Under the pieces are notes generated by a model. It had not been told where the DNA came from, ran no database searches, and was given only the letters and a program-made list of their open reading frames with translations. The position numbers and the translations under genes were made by a program. A DNA stretch of 64,000 nucleotides from contig JAMXSV010000010.1 of assembly GCA_027559495.1 (NCBI GenBank), positions 1,488,001 to 1,552,000 on the forward strand, in the 5' to 3' direction. Shown piece by piece: positions 47,068 to 59,384 of the stretch (positions are counted from its first letter, which is position 1; each line of letters starts with the position of its first letter). The DNA is from Aurifilum marmelostoma (taxonomy: Eukaryota > Ascomycota > Sordariomycetes > Diaporthales > Cryphonectriaceae).

Positions 47068-47437
47068 TTATTTCTTGGTGGTAAAGTCGATCTCGTTGGG
47101 GTTGCTGCCACCGATGGCCCCGCCCTTGTTGCACGTGCAGGCACCGGCAGCCCGGAGACCGCAGGCGCAGGAGGCCGAGGAGGCAGGCTTGACGTTCTCC
47201 GTGGCGGCCTTGTCACAGGAGCACTGGAGGGCAGGCTTGGCGCCGCAGGAGCAGGTGGCCTTCTGGGCTGGAGGGAGGGAAGGGAGAGGATCAGCAATTG
47301 AACGAATGGCAAGGAGAGCTGGAGAGAGGGCGGGGGCGGGGATTGTTATCTTTGGCTGGGACGGGAGAGAACTTACCACAGACGCAGGAGTCGCCGCCCT
47401 TGCCGCAGCAGGTAGAGGGCTTCGCAATAGTGGTCAT
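47068..47437 (-). CDS. metallothionein-like cysteine-rich protein
   Basis: Two exons (47437-47377, 47267-47068; donor GTAAGT, acceptor CTCCAG) give 86 residues. The protein starts MTTIAKPSTCCGKGGDSCVC and goes on with regularly spaced C-x-C units: ATCSCGAKPALQCSCDKAAT, then SCACGLRAAGACTCN, for 12 Cys in all, ending NPNEIDFTTKK. C-x-C spacing is the metal-thiolate pattern of metallothioneins. This long form with CCGKGG, repeated CSCG and a C-terminal DFTTK motif is one I recognise as a conserved, usually highly expressed, cysteine-rich protein of filamentous ascomycetes. Copper or zinc buffering is the expected role but is inferred. A TATA box lies 195 bp upstream, fitting an inducible or strongly expressed gene. 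Confidence 0.85.
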
Positions 47438-49371
47438 TGTGTTGGTGATGGTGGGGTTAAATGGTTGAGGATGTGGGGTCGAGACGAAGAATTGAGGCAG
47501 AACGTCTAACGGCTGTAGAAAGCAGGCAGGCGGGCGGGCGGAACTGGTGTCAGGAAGATACGTTGAGTTTGAGCTGAGTCTTGAGAGTGCTGATTGCCAG
47601 GCTGGAGGAGAGGAGGGGAAGACGGTTGCATTTATAGCTGAACCAAGCTGTGCTGGCGTCGGGTGGAGGAATGGTCGTGGCCGCTGGATCCGGGTCAAGC
47701 ACTGAGCCACTAGGCAGTCAGACACTAGGGGCCTGACAGCCAGTGGCGCTGTGAGTGGGCCGATGTTGGGTAACGTCGAACGAGCTGCAGAGGCGGGAGC
47801 AAGGATGGAGCCTGCGAGAGGGTGTCAGCACGGAATTACAGAGCCTCTGATTGGTCAGAGATGATCTCTGGCCAATCGGCGACGCTCCATTTCGGCCAGC
47901 GTGCATGCCCGTTTCGACGTGTCATGGCTGGGGCTGGAACCTCGCATGACATGGCAGAGCCTGAGCCTCTTTCTCCCTCCTCTTATTCGCTGGGGGTGTG
48001 CATAGGCTTCGGTAGTCGCACTGGACCTGTTACACCTCTCGCAATCATGTGGAAGTGCATGTGCATGTGATTTCCTGTATAAGGTGCGGGATCCTCGGCA
48101 GTACGCCATGTCCCGATTCTCGCTGGTCTCACCCAAAGTTTAACAACCCGTGCAACGTACCCCGTCGCTCCAATCTTTTGTGCCTCGTCAGGATATTCAG
48201 GATACTGCAGATTCATATTCCAAGTGTCTGAATCCATCACGAGGTCGGATTCTCAAGAGTAAAGGTCAAGTACAGCTTTGCCCTCACCCTCCAATCTGTT
48301 GCTTTCGCTGTCGGTTGGATCTGGTCCTCACAAGCAAAGGTCAATTTCGCAGTAAAGCCAGTCTCTAGACCTAACCTCTACCCAAGTAGGCTTCCGAGCT
48401 AAAATTTGAAAGTATCTTGTCTACTCATTACATAATGGTTGATCAAAAGGTCCTACTGCCATCTATAAGTGCCAGGCCAGGAAGGGTGTCGGTAGCCATT
48501 CAAGTACAGCTTCAACAACTGGTAGTCTTGAACCATGTGGATGATGGCTGAGAAACTGCTCTTGTAGAGAGGACAAAGGATGCTCGAGTCGGGGTCAAGT
48601 AGGCAACGGGGCCAAAGCCAGAAGCCTACAGAGAGACAAGACCAGAGACAAGAGTCTCTTCAGCTGATGTGAAGCATGATGCCCGCTATATTATATCACA
48701 ATTCTTATTATATTCCAGTACAGTGAGCTTCTCAATATATCAAGGCCACGATTCCTATAAATCATATCAACCAAGTAGGTGCCTAATATTCTCCAGGAAA
48801 ACCCTTCAACTTGATCAAGAATACAAATTCGTGACTGGCAGTAGAAAGCACACTTCCTATAACAATCACCTGGATCCCAGATTCTTTCTTCTGTCTTTTC
48901 TTTATCCCACCCTTGTCCAGTCTGACTGTGGAAACAACCAGAATTGTTCTTTTGACGAGTCGGATTTCTTTCACTGAACAAAATCCCACCTCTGAAAGGG
49001 ACCCTAGTCGCGGACAAACCCGCGCGAACGCGCACAAAGAAACGCCCACCGGAAACGGAGTGTGCCAGGGGAAGCATCGTGGAACAATGACAACAGAGAA
49101 CAACAACACATGTCCTTTGAAAAAGCTGGCCTCCTTGTCTCGTCATCAGATTATTCGCTTTTCCTTTCCTCCATGCAATATCGGTTGTGGGCTGCTCTCC
49201 GTTGATAGTCTGTTCAGCCAAGGTTACTCGCGACTCTCAGGCAAGTTTGAGAATATCAACCACAGAAATCGACCAGAGTAAAGCGGTAAGGACAGAGATC
49301 TCGAATGACATCGTCAAGTCATATATAGGGCTGATCATATACAGGCGATTTAACCTGTCACATATCAAGCC
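47438..49371. other. intergenic, divergent promoters
   Basis: This 1.9 kb holds the promoter of the metallothionein-like gene on the left and that of the low-complexity protein gene on the right. Between about 48,400 and 49,000 it is A+T rich. No coding region is supported. Confidence 0.45.
47631..47636 (-). promoter_or_regulatory. TATA box of metallothionein-like gene
   Basis: Minus-strand CTATAAATG 195 bp upstream of the ATG at 47437, inside otherwise G/A-rich promoter sequence. The distance leaves room for a 5' leader of about 150 bases. Confidence 0.55.
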
Positions 49372-51552
49372 ATGCAGGCCTACCAAACCCGGCGCACGCC
49401 ACCTTCCGCACGGAGAGGGAAACCCCCCACCATGTCCTCCAGGGTCAGGCAGAGTATCCAAAAGATCTCGCCCTTCGAAGCTCCCAGGCCAAACAGCCCC
49501 AGATCACCTGGTCAGCGCTCGGGAGCAGAAACGAGCGAGGAGGACTTTGAGATGTGGTCCACACCTGTCCAGCCAAGCTCAAACAATATCGCGGACACCT
49601 CCTCGGACGATAAAGACGAAGACACAGCAGGAAGACGCGCAACAATCGCCGCCGCCGCCACCACCACCAAGCCTGCGACCTTCCGCCGGCCTCACCCACG
49701 GCAGTCATACCAGCCCTACCCCATGCGCTCCCGCACAGCCGAGGAGATCGCCTTCGACTGGTATCGCCTGAGAACGACCTACAACCCCCTATCCCCACCG
49801 CCCGACGACGCCACCACAGCCGAGGGCGTGAGGCTGGGCGTGCTGCCTGATGCCAGGGACCGCAAGTGGCGCGAGCAGGTCATGCGCCTGGGCCGCTGGG
49901 CCGCCTCGGGCCACACGGCGTTTCTCTCTGGGTCCTGCGGCCATCCCGAGCCGTGTGACCTGGACGAGCTGCAGTCTGAGGAGCGGCGGGCTCTGGATAT
50001 CGCGTTCCGCAGGGCGCCTGTCATTGCGCGGCGGCCTGTCAAGGGCGGTAGGGGACGGAGGAGTACGGGATCGTGGTGGGCGGGGAGGAACAGGATCTCG
50101 CCTGGGGATGTGCCAAGGCGGCGGGCGTGGCAGCGAGTGGCTGGGGCAGGTCGCAAATATGTCCAGTCGGCCCCGGAAGATGTGGTGATGGCTGATTATG
50201 ATGATGCGATTGTTGATGAGGAGAGGGGCGATGAGGACATAACGCCGTCTCGTCCTGTTCGCAGCGAGCTGAAGCATGCACCGAAGACCCCTGTGCTGTC
50301 GGAGCAGGACCAGATCCTTGGACGAGCGCGGACGGCTCCTCAGGCAGCTCAGGTCCACAAGAGTCCTCGAACTGCGTCATTTCCTACTGCAGAGAATCAA
50401 CCATCGTCACTCGGCACGTCAAGCAGCGCCCAGGGCCGTGACAAGCCCACGATCAAGACCACCACCAAGACAACTCCCAAAAAAGCCACAGGATCGGGTG
50501 TGTCCACCTCAAGCCCCTTGACGCCAGCCTCCCGGCATGCTCAGAGGGGCACAGCGCCAGGCGCAAAAGCCACGACGACTGTTGGTGCGCAGCAGCGTGA
50601 GTCCACTTTGAGCCTCTAACCTTTCCACCCACGCCGTGGCTGTTCCCTCAAGAGTGCGTGTTGGCGCTGACCGAGCCTGTGCGTCTTTCAGCATCAAGTG
50701 CCACCACTTCCAGAACCATCTTCGATCTTCCCGTCGATCCAGATGAGATCAGCCTCGCAGGTGACCTCTCCGGCCCAGACAACAGAGCTGAGAACACGGG
50801 CAAGAGCGTGGTTTTGAGCCCCAGCGCCACAACAAAAGACAAGGAACGGACAACCGCAACGTCTGGTTTCCAATCACTTTTTCCGAGTGGAGAGAACACT
50901 GGAGGAGATGAGCTCTCGGGCCAGGACACCACTACGGTACGGAGAACGAGCAAAGACGGACCATTTAAGAGCCCGTGGACTCCGCCCTCGAAGCCCAACC
51001 TTGGAAGTGGGAGATTGCAGGCACCAGCAGGTGACTCCGCCACCGCTGTCATCAGCACCAGCCCAGCGAGCGAGCGCAGCCGCGATGTCTCTCAAAGTGC
51101 TATCGGGCAGGGCGGCCGAGATGCCACTTCGGAGGAGGGCTCGCGCCCTCGCACACATCCCAGGCTCAGCTTGGGGGCTGCTCCTGTCCGGGCAAGCACG
51201 GCAGGCAAGCAATTACGAAAACAAGGGGAGCGAGGACGAGAGCCTCTGCCGCCGGCCGCCGAGCAGGCCGATCAACCGGTAAAGGAACAAGACGGAGGCA
51301 AGGGAGGTGACCAGACCTGGAGTCCGTCGCACGGCATCGTCTTCGACGCACCATTGTCCGCCCGGCAGAGCGACCTCCCAGCACAGGGAGAAGAGGGTAC
51401 AATCGGAGATGACCAGATCTGGAGCCCATCGCACGGCATCGTCTTTGACGCGCCGCCCAAGCGCGGCCGACGAGCCACCACCAGCAGCGCCCCTGCTCAA
51501 GCAACCGACCCCATCCCGCCCAACACCACCTCCGTCAACGATCCAGACAACA

Positions 51553-51615
<63 letters not shown>

Positions 51616-52547
51616 TGTCCATTACTACCGCCACGGCCGCATCAAAGACGCATTCCTCAGCACAGCCAGCAACGCTCGGTTTCCGCCGAGGATCCGCTTC
51701 CCGCGCCGCCTCCGCCAACAAGCCCATCAGCCTAAGCGAGGAGCAAGCCACCCGCATTGGACGAGGCCCTTCCAGCGCATCGGTTCACCCAGAAGGCGAC
51801 TCAGCCCGTCCCCTGACACAGGCGGTGCCAGAATCCTCCGCGTCCGTTGGCGACAGCTCAGTCCAGCACAAAGGCCAGAACAAATCGCAGAGCGGCCCTG
51901 CAGACGCCGCAGCCCCGGCAAAGGCCGCCCAACAGAGCCCCGGCAGCCAGTCTGCGCACAGCAGCGAAGGGACAGACCACAGCTGGCCCAGCTCGCAGCC
52001 CGACGCCGACACATCCACGTGGTCCGCGCCAGAGTACATCCCGCCCACCCACCGGCCCGCCGGCCGGCCTGCGCACGACAGCGACGCCGAAGGGACGGAC
52101 TGCAGCTGGCCGGACGAGCAGCCCGACGCCGACGGGCTCACGTGGTCCGCGCCAGAGTTCATCGCGCCCGCCCGCCGGCCCACGGATGCTAAGCCCGCGG
52201 GCGGCCGTCGTGTGGCTGCGCTCGGCAGCGCTCTGGACAGGAGGAGGGGTGGTGGTGGTGGTGGTGGTGGGAGGAGATCCTCCACCACGCAGGACGGGAC
52301 GAGTACCGAGGGAGGCGGCGCGCGGGGAAGGTCCGCCGGGAAGAGGAGGCCGACGGTGGCTGCGAGGGCGGTGCTGGTGGGGAGATCGGGCGGTGCTGAG
52401 GCGGCGGCGCGGGAGAAGAGGAATGTGAGCTGGGCGCCGCTGCCGACGCAGGAGGAGGTGGGGAGGGTCGGCGGGGGCTTGAGGACGCGGAGCGGGACCA
52501 TCTATACCCGGCGTTCTAGGAGGAAAGGCTTGGGCAGAGGGCAGTAG
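49372..52547 (+). CDS. large low-complexity protein with repeated W-[ST]-x-P motifs
   Basis: Two exons (49372-50596, 50692-52547; donor GTGAGT, acceptor TCTTTCAG) give 1,026 residues. A second in-frame ATG at 49432 (ACCATGT) is an alternative start. The only compact-looking part is about residues 120-220 (AEEIAFDWYRLRTTYNPLSP to ELQSEERRALDIAFRR, with a CGHPEPCD element). The rest is Ser/Thr/Pro/charged and probably disordered. Within it are two copies of DQ[TI]WSPSHGIVFDAP, two copies of a 31-residue unit EGTD-SWP--QPDAD--TWSAPE, a run of 20 Asp, and a Gly run. Further single W-[ST]-x-P sites occur at both ends (MWSTPVQP, NVSWAPLP). Basic clusters near the C-terminus (RSRRKGLG) suggest nuclear location. 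I recognise no family; a scaffold or chromatin-linked role is speculation. Confidence 0.65.
51555..51614. repeat. (GAC)20 microsatellite coding poly-Asp
   Basis: Twenty uninterrupted GAC codons inside the large low-complexity protein gene. Uninterrupted codon purity suggests recent slippage and likely length variation between strains. Confidence 0.92.
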
Positions 52548-53772
52548 AGGTTGAGTGCGACGGCTGTCGACGTTTTTTGTTTTCTTTTGCCTCTTCTTGT
52601 TTGTTTTCTTTTCTGCTCATGCTGCAAAAATGGATTGAGATTGGTGTTCTCTTGCTTTCTCTATCTTCCAGAACCAGGAGGATGTGCTTTACCAGGTATT
52701 GTCTCTGTCATTTCGACCAAGATTGGTGTCCAAGTCAGATTGACTACACAGCAATACTATATTCTGTGTAATATCTGAAGCTGTCGTGGACTAGTTACTG
52801 TACCTTTATTCTTATTCCTGTCATCAGTCTCCTGCGTCGTTCACATCTTCAGATAGAGTATATGTTAGCCTTGTGATTTAGAAGATAGAGCTTCCGCTGC
52901 TTTTTGATTTCATCTTCCAATCTCTGAGACAGAACTTGACAAGGAATCCTGCCTGCTCCTGAGGCATTCAGCTTTCCAAGTTTAGCTTTGATCAAGTGTC
53001 ATGACATCTGTTTGTTAGGCTTCTCCATGAAATAGATGAAGGAACAAAAAGAGAGAGAAAGAAAAAGGTGAGGGGAAGATAGGGAGGGACTGAAGGATCT
53101 GTTTAATCGGGTGGGAAAATATGCCGCTGTCAATGCAGGGCTATCTATCTTTTTGGTTTTCTCGCTAAGAAACGGCCTCCTTGGGCCTCTGGCAATGCCG
53201 CTTAACAAGGCTTGCCGTGAAACGAGAAGACTCTGGATCTCCCCAAAGAAATACCATCTGAACGGGTATTCGAGAAAAGGATGAAAAATAGAAAACAGTG
53301 CTTGCCGCCCGGTCTCTCTCTTTGGATGCGCATCTCTCGGGCAACATTTGAATGTACATCTCGGCGCCCAGCCCAGAGTCCACCTGGGCCCGCACTGGAT
53401 GGTGAACCCCCCTGGTCTAACAAATGGATACTGTACATGGCAGAACACACTGGCCAGGGTACGCCACTGCCTAGGTGATGGATGGTATGACCACTACCTG
53501 CGCGCGTGGCACCCCGTGAAGCCACATGTATGGTGGTGCAGTGTTGCCTCGGGGCCACCAATGATCGTAAGCGGAATGACGATGGTGGCGCAAGTCTCGA
53601 ATCGCACCAAGACGCGCAATGACGATGGCTATTATCCCGATGTCCTCTTCCTAGCCGCTCGCTTGATCCCTCTTTCGTCCATGTGTAATACAGAAGCGCT
53701 GTACAGCAATGGTATCTCGATCTAACAATATCTGTGGTCGCTTGTCCAGGTAAAGGATCCCCTTTTTTTTTT
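52548..53772. other. intergenic, convergent 3' ends
   Basis: This 1.2 kb lies between the low-complexity protein gene (+) and the NMN adenylyltransferase gene (-). T-rich and purine tracts are present. Short open frames do not extend or splice into anything recognisable. Confidence 0.5.
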
Positions 53773-54836
53773 TTACTCCTGGTAGAGGTTGTTTTGTTGG
53801 ATGTACTCAATGACAGGCTCCGGCACAATATACCGAAGAGACAGGTCTCTCTTTCTCATTAGCCGCACCTTTGTGCTAGAAACATCATTCTGTTCATGGT
53901 GTCAGCAAAAGTTTGAAGAGAGAAAAAAAAATACACAACATATTGTGATGTGAATATGTGAGGATCGTCGACTTACCACAATGACCTGAGGGATGACATG
54001 TATCTTCTCCTGGTACTGCTTGAGGCCCGCCAGTGCCTCGTCGATGTCGGTGCCAGTTCTCTCAATGATGAAAGCGCCGAAGTTGCCCAGGATGTGGTCC
54101 AGATCCTTCTCCGACCACACGCCGGGGGTGCTCATGGTCTGGATGAGGTCTGCGCCGGCCAGCAGGGCTATCCGGACTGGCTGCTTGTTGCCGTGGACAT
54201 CCTCGCAGCCACCGATGACGGTGTTTATCTCGTGGTCGAAGTGGTCCAGCACCTGGGCGGTGGGCACGTACTCGGGCTGGATGGCCTCCCAGGGGTCGCA
54301 GGTCACCCAGTCGGACGTCTTCTCTGCGGCGAGGGTGCACATGTGTATTCGGTGCTTGGCGGCGGCCAGACCCAGCTTCTTGTATGCAGAGGACACGGGA
54401 GAGAGGAAGCCGCCGACGATCTCGAACTTGGTGTTGGTCTTGGCATAGTCGGATGCCATCTCGAACATGCGCAGGTGAAGGAAGGTCAGAGGGCTGCGAA
54501 CGGGGACAGACCAGGTTAGCAAGCCACAGGTGTCGTCTTGAGCGCCGGGTGCGGGCAGGCGGCAGAGGGTGAGGACAAGAGAGGAACTGACCTGAATGAA
54601 CCGCAGGCAACGAGGACGAGAGGGGTTCTGTCCTCGTGGATCTGCCTCCTCCGCAGCCTCTCGGCAGGGAACTGATACGTCTCGGTATTGAGTTGGGTCT
54701 CGGGCACGATGCTTCTCAGGGCTGCGGCCGCCTCTTCTTGGGCAGTAGTCTGCATCTGGTCGTGATCGGGGGAATCCATGGTGGGGGGAGTCGAGTCGGG
54801 TGCGCCGGCAATCGCGGAATTGGATGTGGCGGCCAT
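53773..54836 (-). CDS. nicotinamide/nicotinate mononucleotide adenylyltransferase
   Basis: Three exons (54836-54592, 54493-53977, 53889-53773) give 292 residues. The enzyme joins ATP and NMN or NaMN to make NAD or deamido-NAD, the final common step of NAD biosynthesis. The nucleotidyltransferase start LVLVACGSFSPLTFLHLRMF spans the first intron, with the GSF-P-T--HLRMFE pattern of eukaryotic NMNATs. Other family blocks are GGFLSPVSSAYKKLGLA, HRIHMCTLA, LLAGADLIQTMSTPGVW and the C-terminal VSSTKVR, equivalent to the ISSTxxR motif that binds ATP phosphates; that motif lies on the third exon. About 75 N-terminal residues are polar and variable. The ATG at 54836 was chosen as the first that gives the usual length; the frame stays open further upstream. 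Confidence 0.95.
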
Positions 54837-55120
54837 GTCTGCGGCTGCTATGTTGGTCGAGGGCTGTGCGACCTGATCTGTCGGAGGTACCTTGTGATCA
54901 AGGCCTCTCTGGCTGCAGAATCGGCACGACGATGGACCCACAGATCTTGTTGATCTCGCAAGCGGCCTGGAACAAAAACAGCCTATGTTGGCTCTGTGTT
55001 GGTGATGACTCAGCCAACTGGGCACAGCTGAGCCAAACAAGGCAGGATGGGTGAATCCAGACGATGGTGCGTGCGGCAGCCGGTGAAAGGTCGTGGTCGT
55101 GAATCCGGTGGTGGAGTAAC

Positions 55121-55160
<40 letters not shown>

Positions 55161-57880
55161 TGTGCGGTAGTGAAGATGGACGGTCGGACCTTGGCTTCCA
55201 GTGCGTGTGACTCGACGTTATAAGACTCGGAGCGGATGTGCAGTGCCGCAATCTGAAAGTGGATTGCGTCGTCGTCACCTGCAGCAAAGCAAGACAAGGC
55301 TGGCGCCGTTGTGGTGATTACCCCCTCTTTTTTCTCTGCCTGATTGGCAAGCCGACCGATCTGGTCTAGTCGGCGCCAGAGGCAGAAATCGAAGACGGTG
55401 GGAGATATAATCGTGTACGGGTAAAACTATCTCGGGTTGGTTTTTTTTTTCCCTTCCCCCTTTGTGAAGGATCGGTAGGAAAACGGGCAAGAATTGTTTT
55501 TGGCGAGATATGGAAAAGCCGGTCCGTTGTCGGTGGTGCTGAAAGAAGACTGGACTGGCCGGGCCTGGAATCAAACGACGATTTGAGAAAGAATTGGTCA
55601 TCGCAAACGGCGGGGGACCACGATCCTGGCCTGGGGCCTCTTCTGAGGCTGTGTGGGTAGCCGGCCAGGTCCTACTGGGCTGTGGTGTGTGTGTGTGCAT
55701 GTGTTAAGGAATACCGTGCAAGACATGTGGAATCACTAACAAGAGGCCTGTGTGGAGGGGCGGGGGTGGGGGTATTGGTGCCACTGCTTAACCGAGGGCT
55801 TTCCACAAGCCCCTCTGCCCTTGTGCCGCCGCCCCTCACCTAGGTCAAAGCTGATGGGAAGGGTGGTGGGGGCGCTGTCACAGGGCGCAGGTGACCACCT
55901 TCTGTTCCCCTAGTAGGCCGTGCGCTGTTGAGGGCTGTTTCTACAGCAGGTCTTGGGCGGTTTCAACCCACTACAAGGGTGCACCTGTGTTACAGGGGGT
56001 CAGCCTGTGCTTCATACAGTGTGTCTCGAAATCGGACAGAAAAGAACATGTTAAGAATGATAGGAAAGAAGAAGGAAAAAGAAAGGAATGGAAAACACAA
56101 TACCGTTCGATTGTTCCTCTTCATTTACTGCAACTTGAACAACCATGCTGTGGCCATCCTCCCAACACCCACATTATCGACCCCATCGCAGCAGGTTCAC
56201 TTGCATATTGCAATTTAGATCCGGCTGCCCGATGAGCACGCACCGCAGCCGATCGCATGCAAGGTGCTGCTTGGTAATACACAATGCCTATTGTAGTAGC
56301 ATAAACCTTATTCCATAGTGCCAGGACACTGATCAGGGTCATCATCTCACCCGAGGCTGTGTGTGGTTGGGCCCTCCGAAACACAACAGCAGGGTCCCTC
56401 TGGGTCTCCCCCGCCTGCCCGACTGCCGTGAGAACAACCCCTCAGGCTTGTGAAACCAAGAGGTGCCAGTGCCCTCAGCACAGTCAGCGCCACTATATTA
56501 TTAGAATAGCCAGACCGAGTCTGCTCGGGTCAAGTACCCAAATGCTAGAGCTTCTGGTCACCAGGTTGCATCTGCGCTCAACATATCTAAATGTTCATGT
56601 CGACGGAATCAGGCTCTATAGATGAAAGTATCCTAGTATCACCGTCCTTTTGAGCTGCATTTCCATACTTCCTGTGGCCCCCTTTTACTTTGTTAGGAAT
56701 AGGTTTTGCAGTCCTATCTGACAAAGTAATCCCATGTCACATCTTGCAGCTTAGCTGTTGATACATAATCAGGCTCTATGCTTGCCAGTTCAGGATACAT
56801 CACTGAGGACTTTAACTCAACTTGTTGATTTGGCCTTGTTGATTGCTGGGAAGCTAGGAATGATATCCCCTTGTGTGCTCTGTAGAGCCTAACGAGATTC
56901 CATAGACTGGGAACAAGGCTGACTTTTTGTGAATCACCAAGTACCAATTTAAGTATTACAATAACAGCATAATCTTGTGTTGTCTTCTGGCTGGGAATTG
57001 GTAGCCTCACATCCAGCATCACAATCTCTATGTTGGCCAAAGCCATCCCAAGTTGGTGTTGTTCATGCAGTTGTGCATGAGCATGGGAAGCTGTGAACTT
57101 GAGCTCACAATTGTACATGATCTCTGTCAAGTCCTCTGTCTCACTGCCAGATGCCACTCAAAGCAATCTTGGAAGGTTCAGTGATTAAAATGTGTTTGAT
57201 TGCACTTTCATGTCATTCACCCTAATTGGCCAAGTCGAGACCACCCTACCAAGTAACTACATATTACTCGACTTGACTGTTCATCTGGACTGAAGTATTT
57301 AGTTGCTGTCACCCATGCATCTATCTGTCAAACCGGTCAGGTAATTAAAGAATCATTACAGCATAGTCCACACAATTCCCAGCCTTCTCTTTCCCATAGC
57401 CTAGTGGCCTTGGTCAGTATTTGTTCTTACCATTCCTTGTCTCACAGTGAGATGGGCAATTAATGATTTTGAGACAAACCTACCTCTATACAGACTGAGG
57501 CAGGCCATTATTGTGATCTGTGACAAGCAAGTCGTCCCCGCCGCTGCTACAAAGAGAAAGAAGATCTCCAAAGCTGCATGCACCTCCTCACCATCTTAGC
57601 CGCTATGACGTGCTCCTGATCAACAACTGTTCACACAGACCCCCATCCTGCAACCTGATGTGCCATCGAGACGTCACTCTGCGTTGCCGAACCCACGTGT
57701 AACGGAATGCTGTACCATCACGTTGTTGGACTACCGGCAATGTCTCTCGATACAACGTCTTGCCCGCATTCAATTAAAGCTGCCCCTCCGCCGACGCCAC
57801 CGGAGCACCTGCACGAACACGACATCTGTCGTTGAAACCTATTCCTGTCGTACTTATCTACCGTTGTCCAAGAAGACAAT
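54837..57880. other. 3 kb intergenic interval
   Basis: This lies between the divergent NMN adenylyltransferase and dioxygenase genes. It has a (GT)17 repeat at 55124-55157. From about 56,500 to 57,400 it is A+T rich. One minus-strand open frame there (56714-57157, 147 residues) has no domain and no splice partners; it may be a chance frame or the remnant of a decayed gene. No gene is called. Confidence 0.4.
55124..55157. repeat. (GT)17 microsatellite
   Basis: Dinucleotide repeat read directly, upstream of the NMN adenylyltransferase gene. Confidence 0.92.
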
Positions 57881-59209
57881 ATGCCCATCGCACTAGATGC
57901 AGCTGAATTGTTGCCCTTGCCTAAATGGCGGAGACCAGAAAAGACAAAACAGGACCTGCCCTGGGCTGAGATCAAGGTCCTCGACCTGTCGACCTTTGAC
58001 TCGCCGGGAGGCAAAGAGAAACTAGCCGAGGAGTTGCGAGATGCTGTAATTAATGACAATCTCTTCTTCCTCTTCTCAAGATGTAAACCACACGCCTTGC
58101 TGATCTTGTTGCTCTCGTAAATGCACCAGGTCCACAACACAGGCTTCTTCAGCGTGATCGGAACAGGTCTCACCGACGAGGAAATCCAGCGTCAATACGA
58201 CATCGGCCAGGCCTTCTTCGCCCTCCCGCACGCAGAGAAGAGCCAGGCCCAGTACAAGTGCGATTTCGCCAGTGGTAACTATTTTGGCTACCGAGAGCTG
58301 GGCGAGAAGACCATCAAGGGCACGGACGTGAGAGACAACGTCGAGTCTTTTAACCACGCCAAGTTCACCAAACACTATGAGAACGAACCCCGCCATCCAT
58401 TCTTTGAGCCTTACAAGCCAGAGATTGAGGCCTTCTCACGGGTGAGTGAGATCTGCTTCGTCGCCAGACTATCCCCTCAAATCCGCCCAGCTTGGGCCCG
58501 TAATTCAACCTCACCACATGATCTGCATATGGCCTTTTCTTTCTCTTACTGACCAATATCCCCATTCAAGAAAGCCCTGGACGTAGCCCAAAAGATCTTC
58601 CAGCTCTTCGCCCTCATCCTCGAGCTCCCCCCGGACTTCTTCGCCTCCCGCCACCGCTACGACGACCCTTCCGACGACCACCTCCGCTACATGTGCTACC
58701 ACCCCCGCCCGGCCGCCGACGACGCCCGCGTGGACCACACCTGGGCCCGCGCCCACACCGACTTCGGCTCGCTGACGCTGCTCTGGAGCCAGGACGTGGC
58801 CGGCCTGCAGATCCGGACCGCGAGCACGGGCGAGTGGCGCTACGTGCCGCCCGTGGACGGCGGCATCGTGTGCAACGTCGGGGACACGCTGGACTTCTGG
58901 TCGGCGTCGTACCTGCGGTCCACGACGCACCGTGTTGTGCGCCCGCCCGAGGACCAGGTTGGCGGGGACAGGCTGGGGCTGTTTTATTTCGTGAGGCCGG
59001 GGGACGAAGTAGACATCAAGCCGGCGCCGTCGCCGCTGCTGAAGAGGCTCGGGCTGATCGGGGAGGGGCAGGAGGATGCTGCGCCGGTGAAGGGGCTGGA
59101 GTATGTGCGAGCGAGGGTGAAGAATTATCATGACAGCACGGACTATGAGGACCGGAGGGGCAAGACGTTCAAGGTTGGGAATCTGGAGATTGTGGATGAG
59201 GCTACATGA
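57881..59209 (+). CDS. 2-oxoglutarate/Fe(II) dioxygenase, isopenicillin N synthase-like family
   Basis: Three exons (57881-58045, 58130-58441, 58571-59209) give 371 residues. The N-terminal DIOX_N part runs from about IKVLDLSTFDSPGG to VHNTGFFSVIGTGLTDEEIQ; the first intron falls exactly before VHNTGFF, restoring the conserved block. The catalytic domain has the iron-binding H-x-D at His221/Asp223 (HTDFGSLTLLWSQ), a distal His at about 279 (STTHRVV) and a later Arg in DRLGLFYF that would bind 2-oxoglutarate. Length and order match plant and fungal 2OG oxygenases, including those of gibberellin and secondary metabolism. No cluster enzymes are adjacent, so the substrate is unknown. The third exon is much richer in G+C than the first two. 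Confidence 0.93.
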
Positions 59210-59384
59210 GGAGTGGCACTTGACGCGGGGGACCCGTGGGACTCTCGGTTTAATTTCACAACAGATGTTGCAGAATGAGGGGAAGAATGCATTTCACTTC
59301 ATGGGATTCTATTCAATGATGCTACAATTCATATACAACGCTGGCCGACGACCACGCCTCGAAGGTCCCATGTATACCGACTGC

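Noticed and set aside
56714..57157. 147-residue minus-strand frame
   Set aside because: A+T-rich with no domain, no splice partners and no conserved-looking block; kept only as a comment on the interval.
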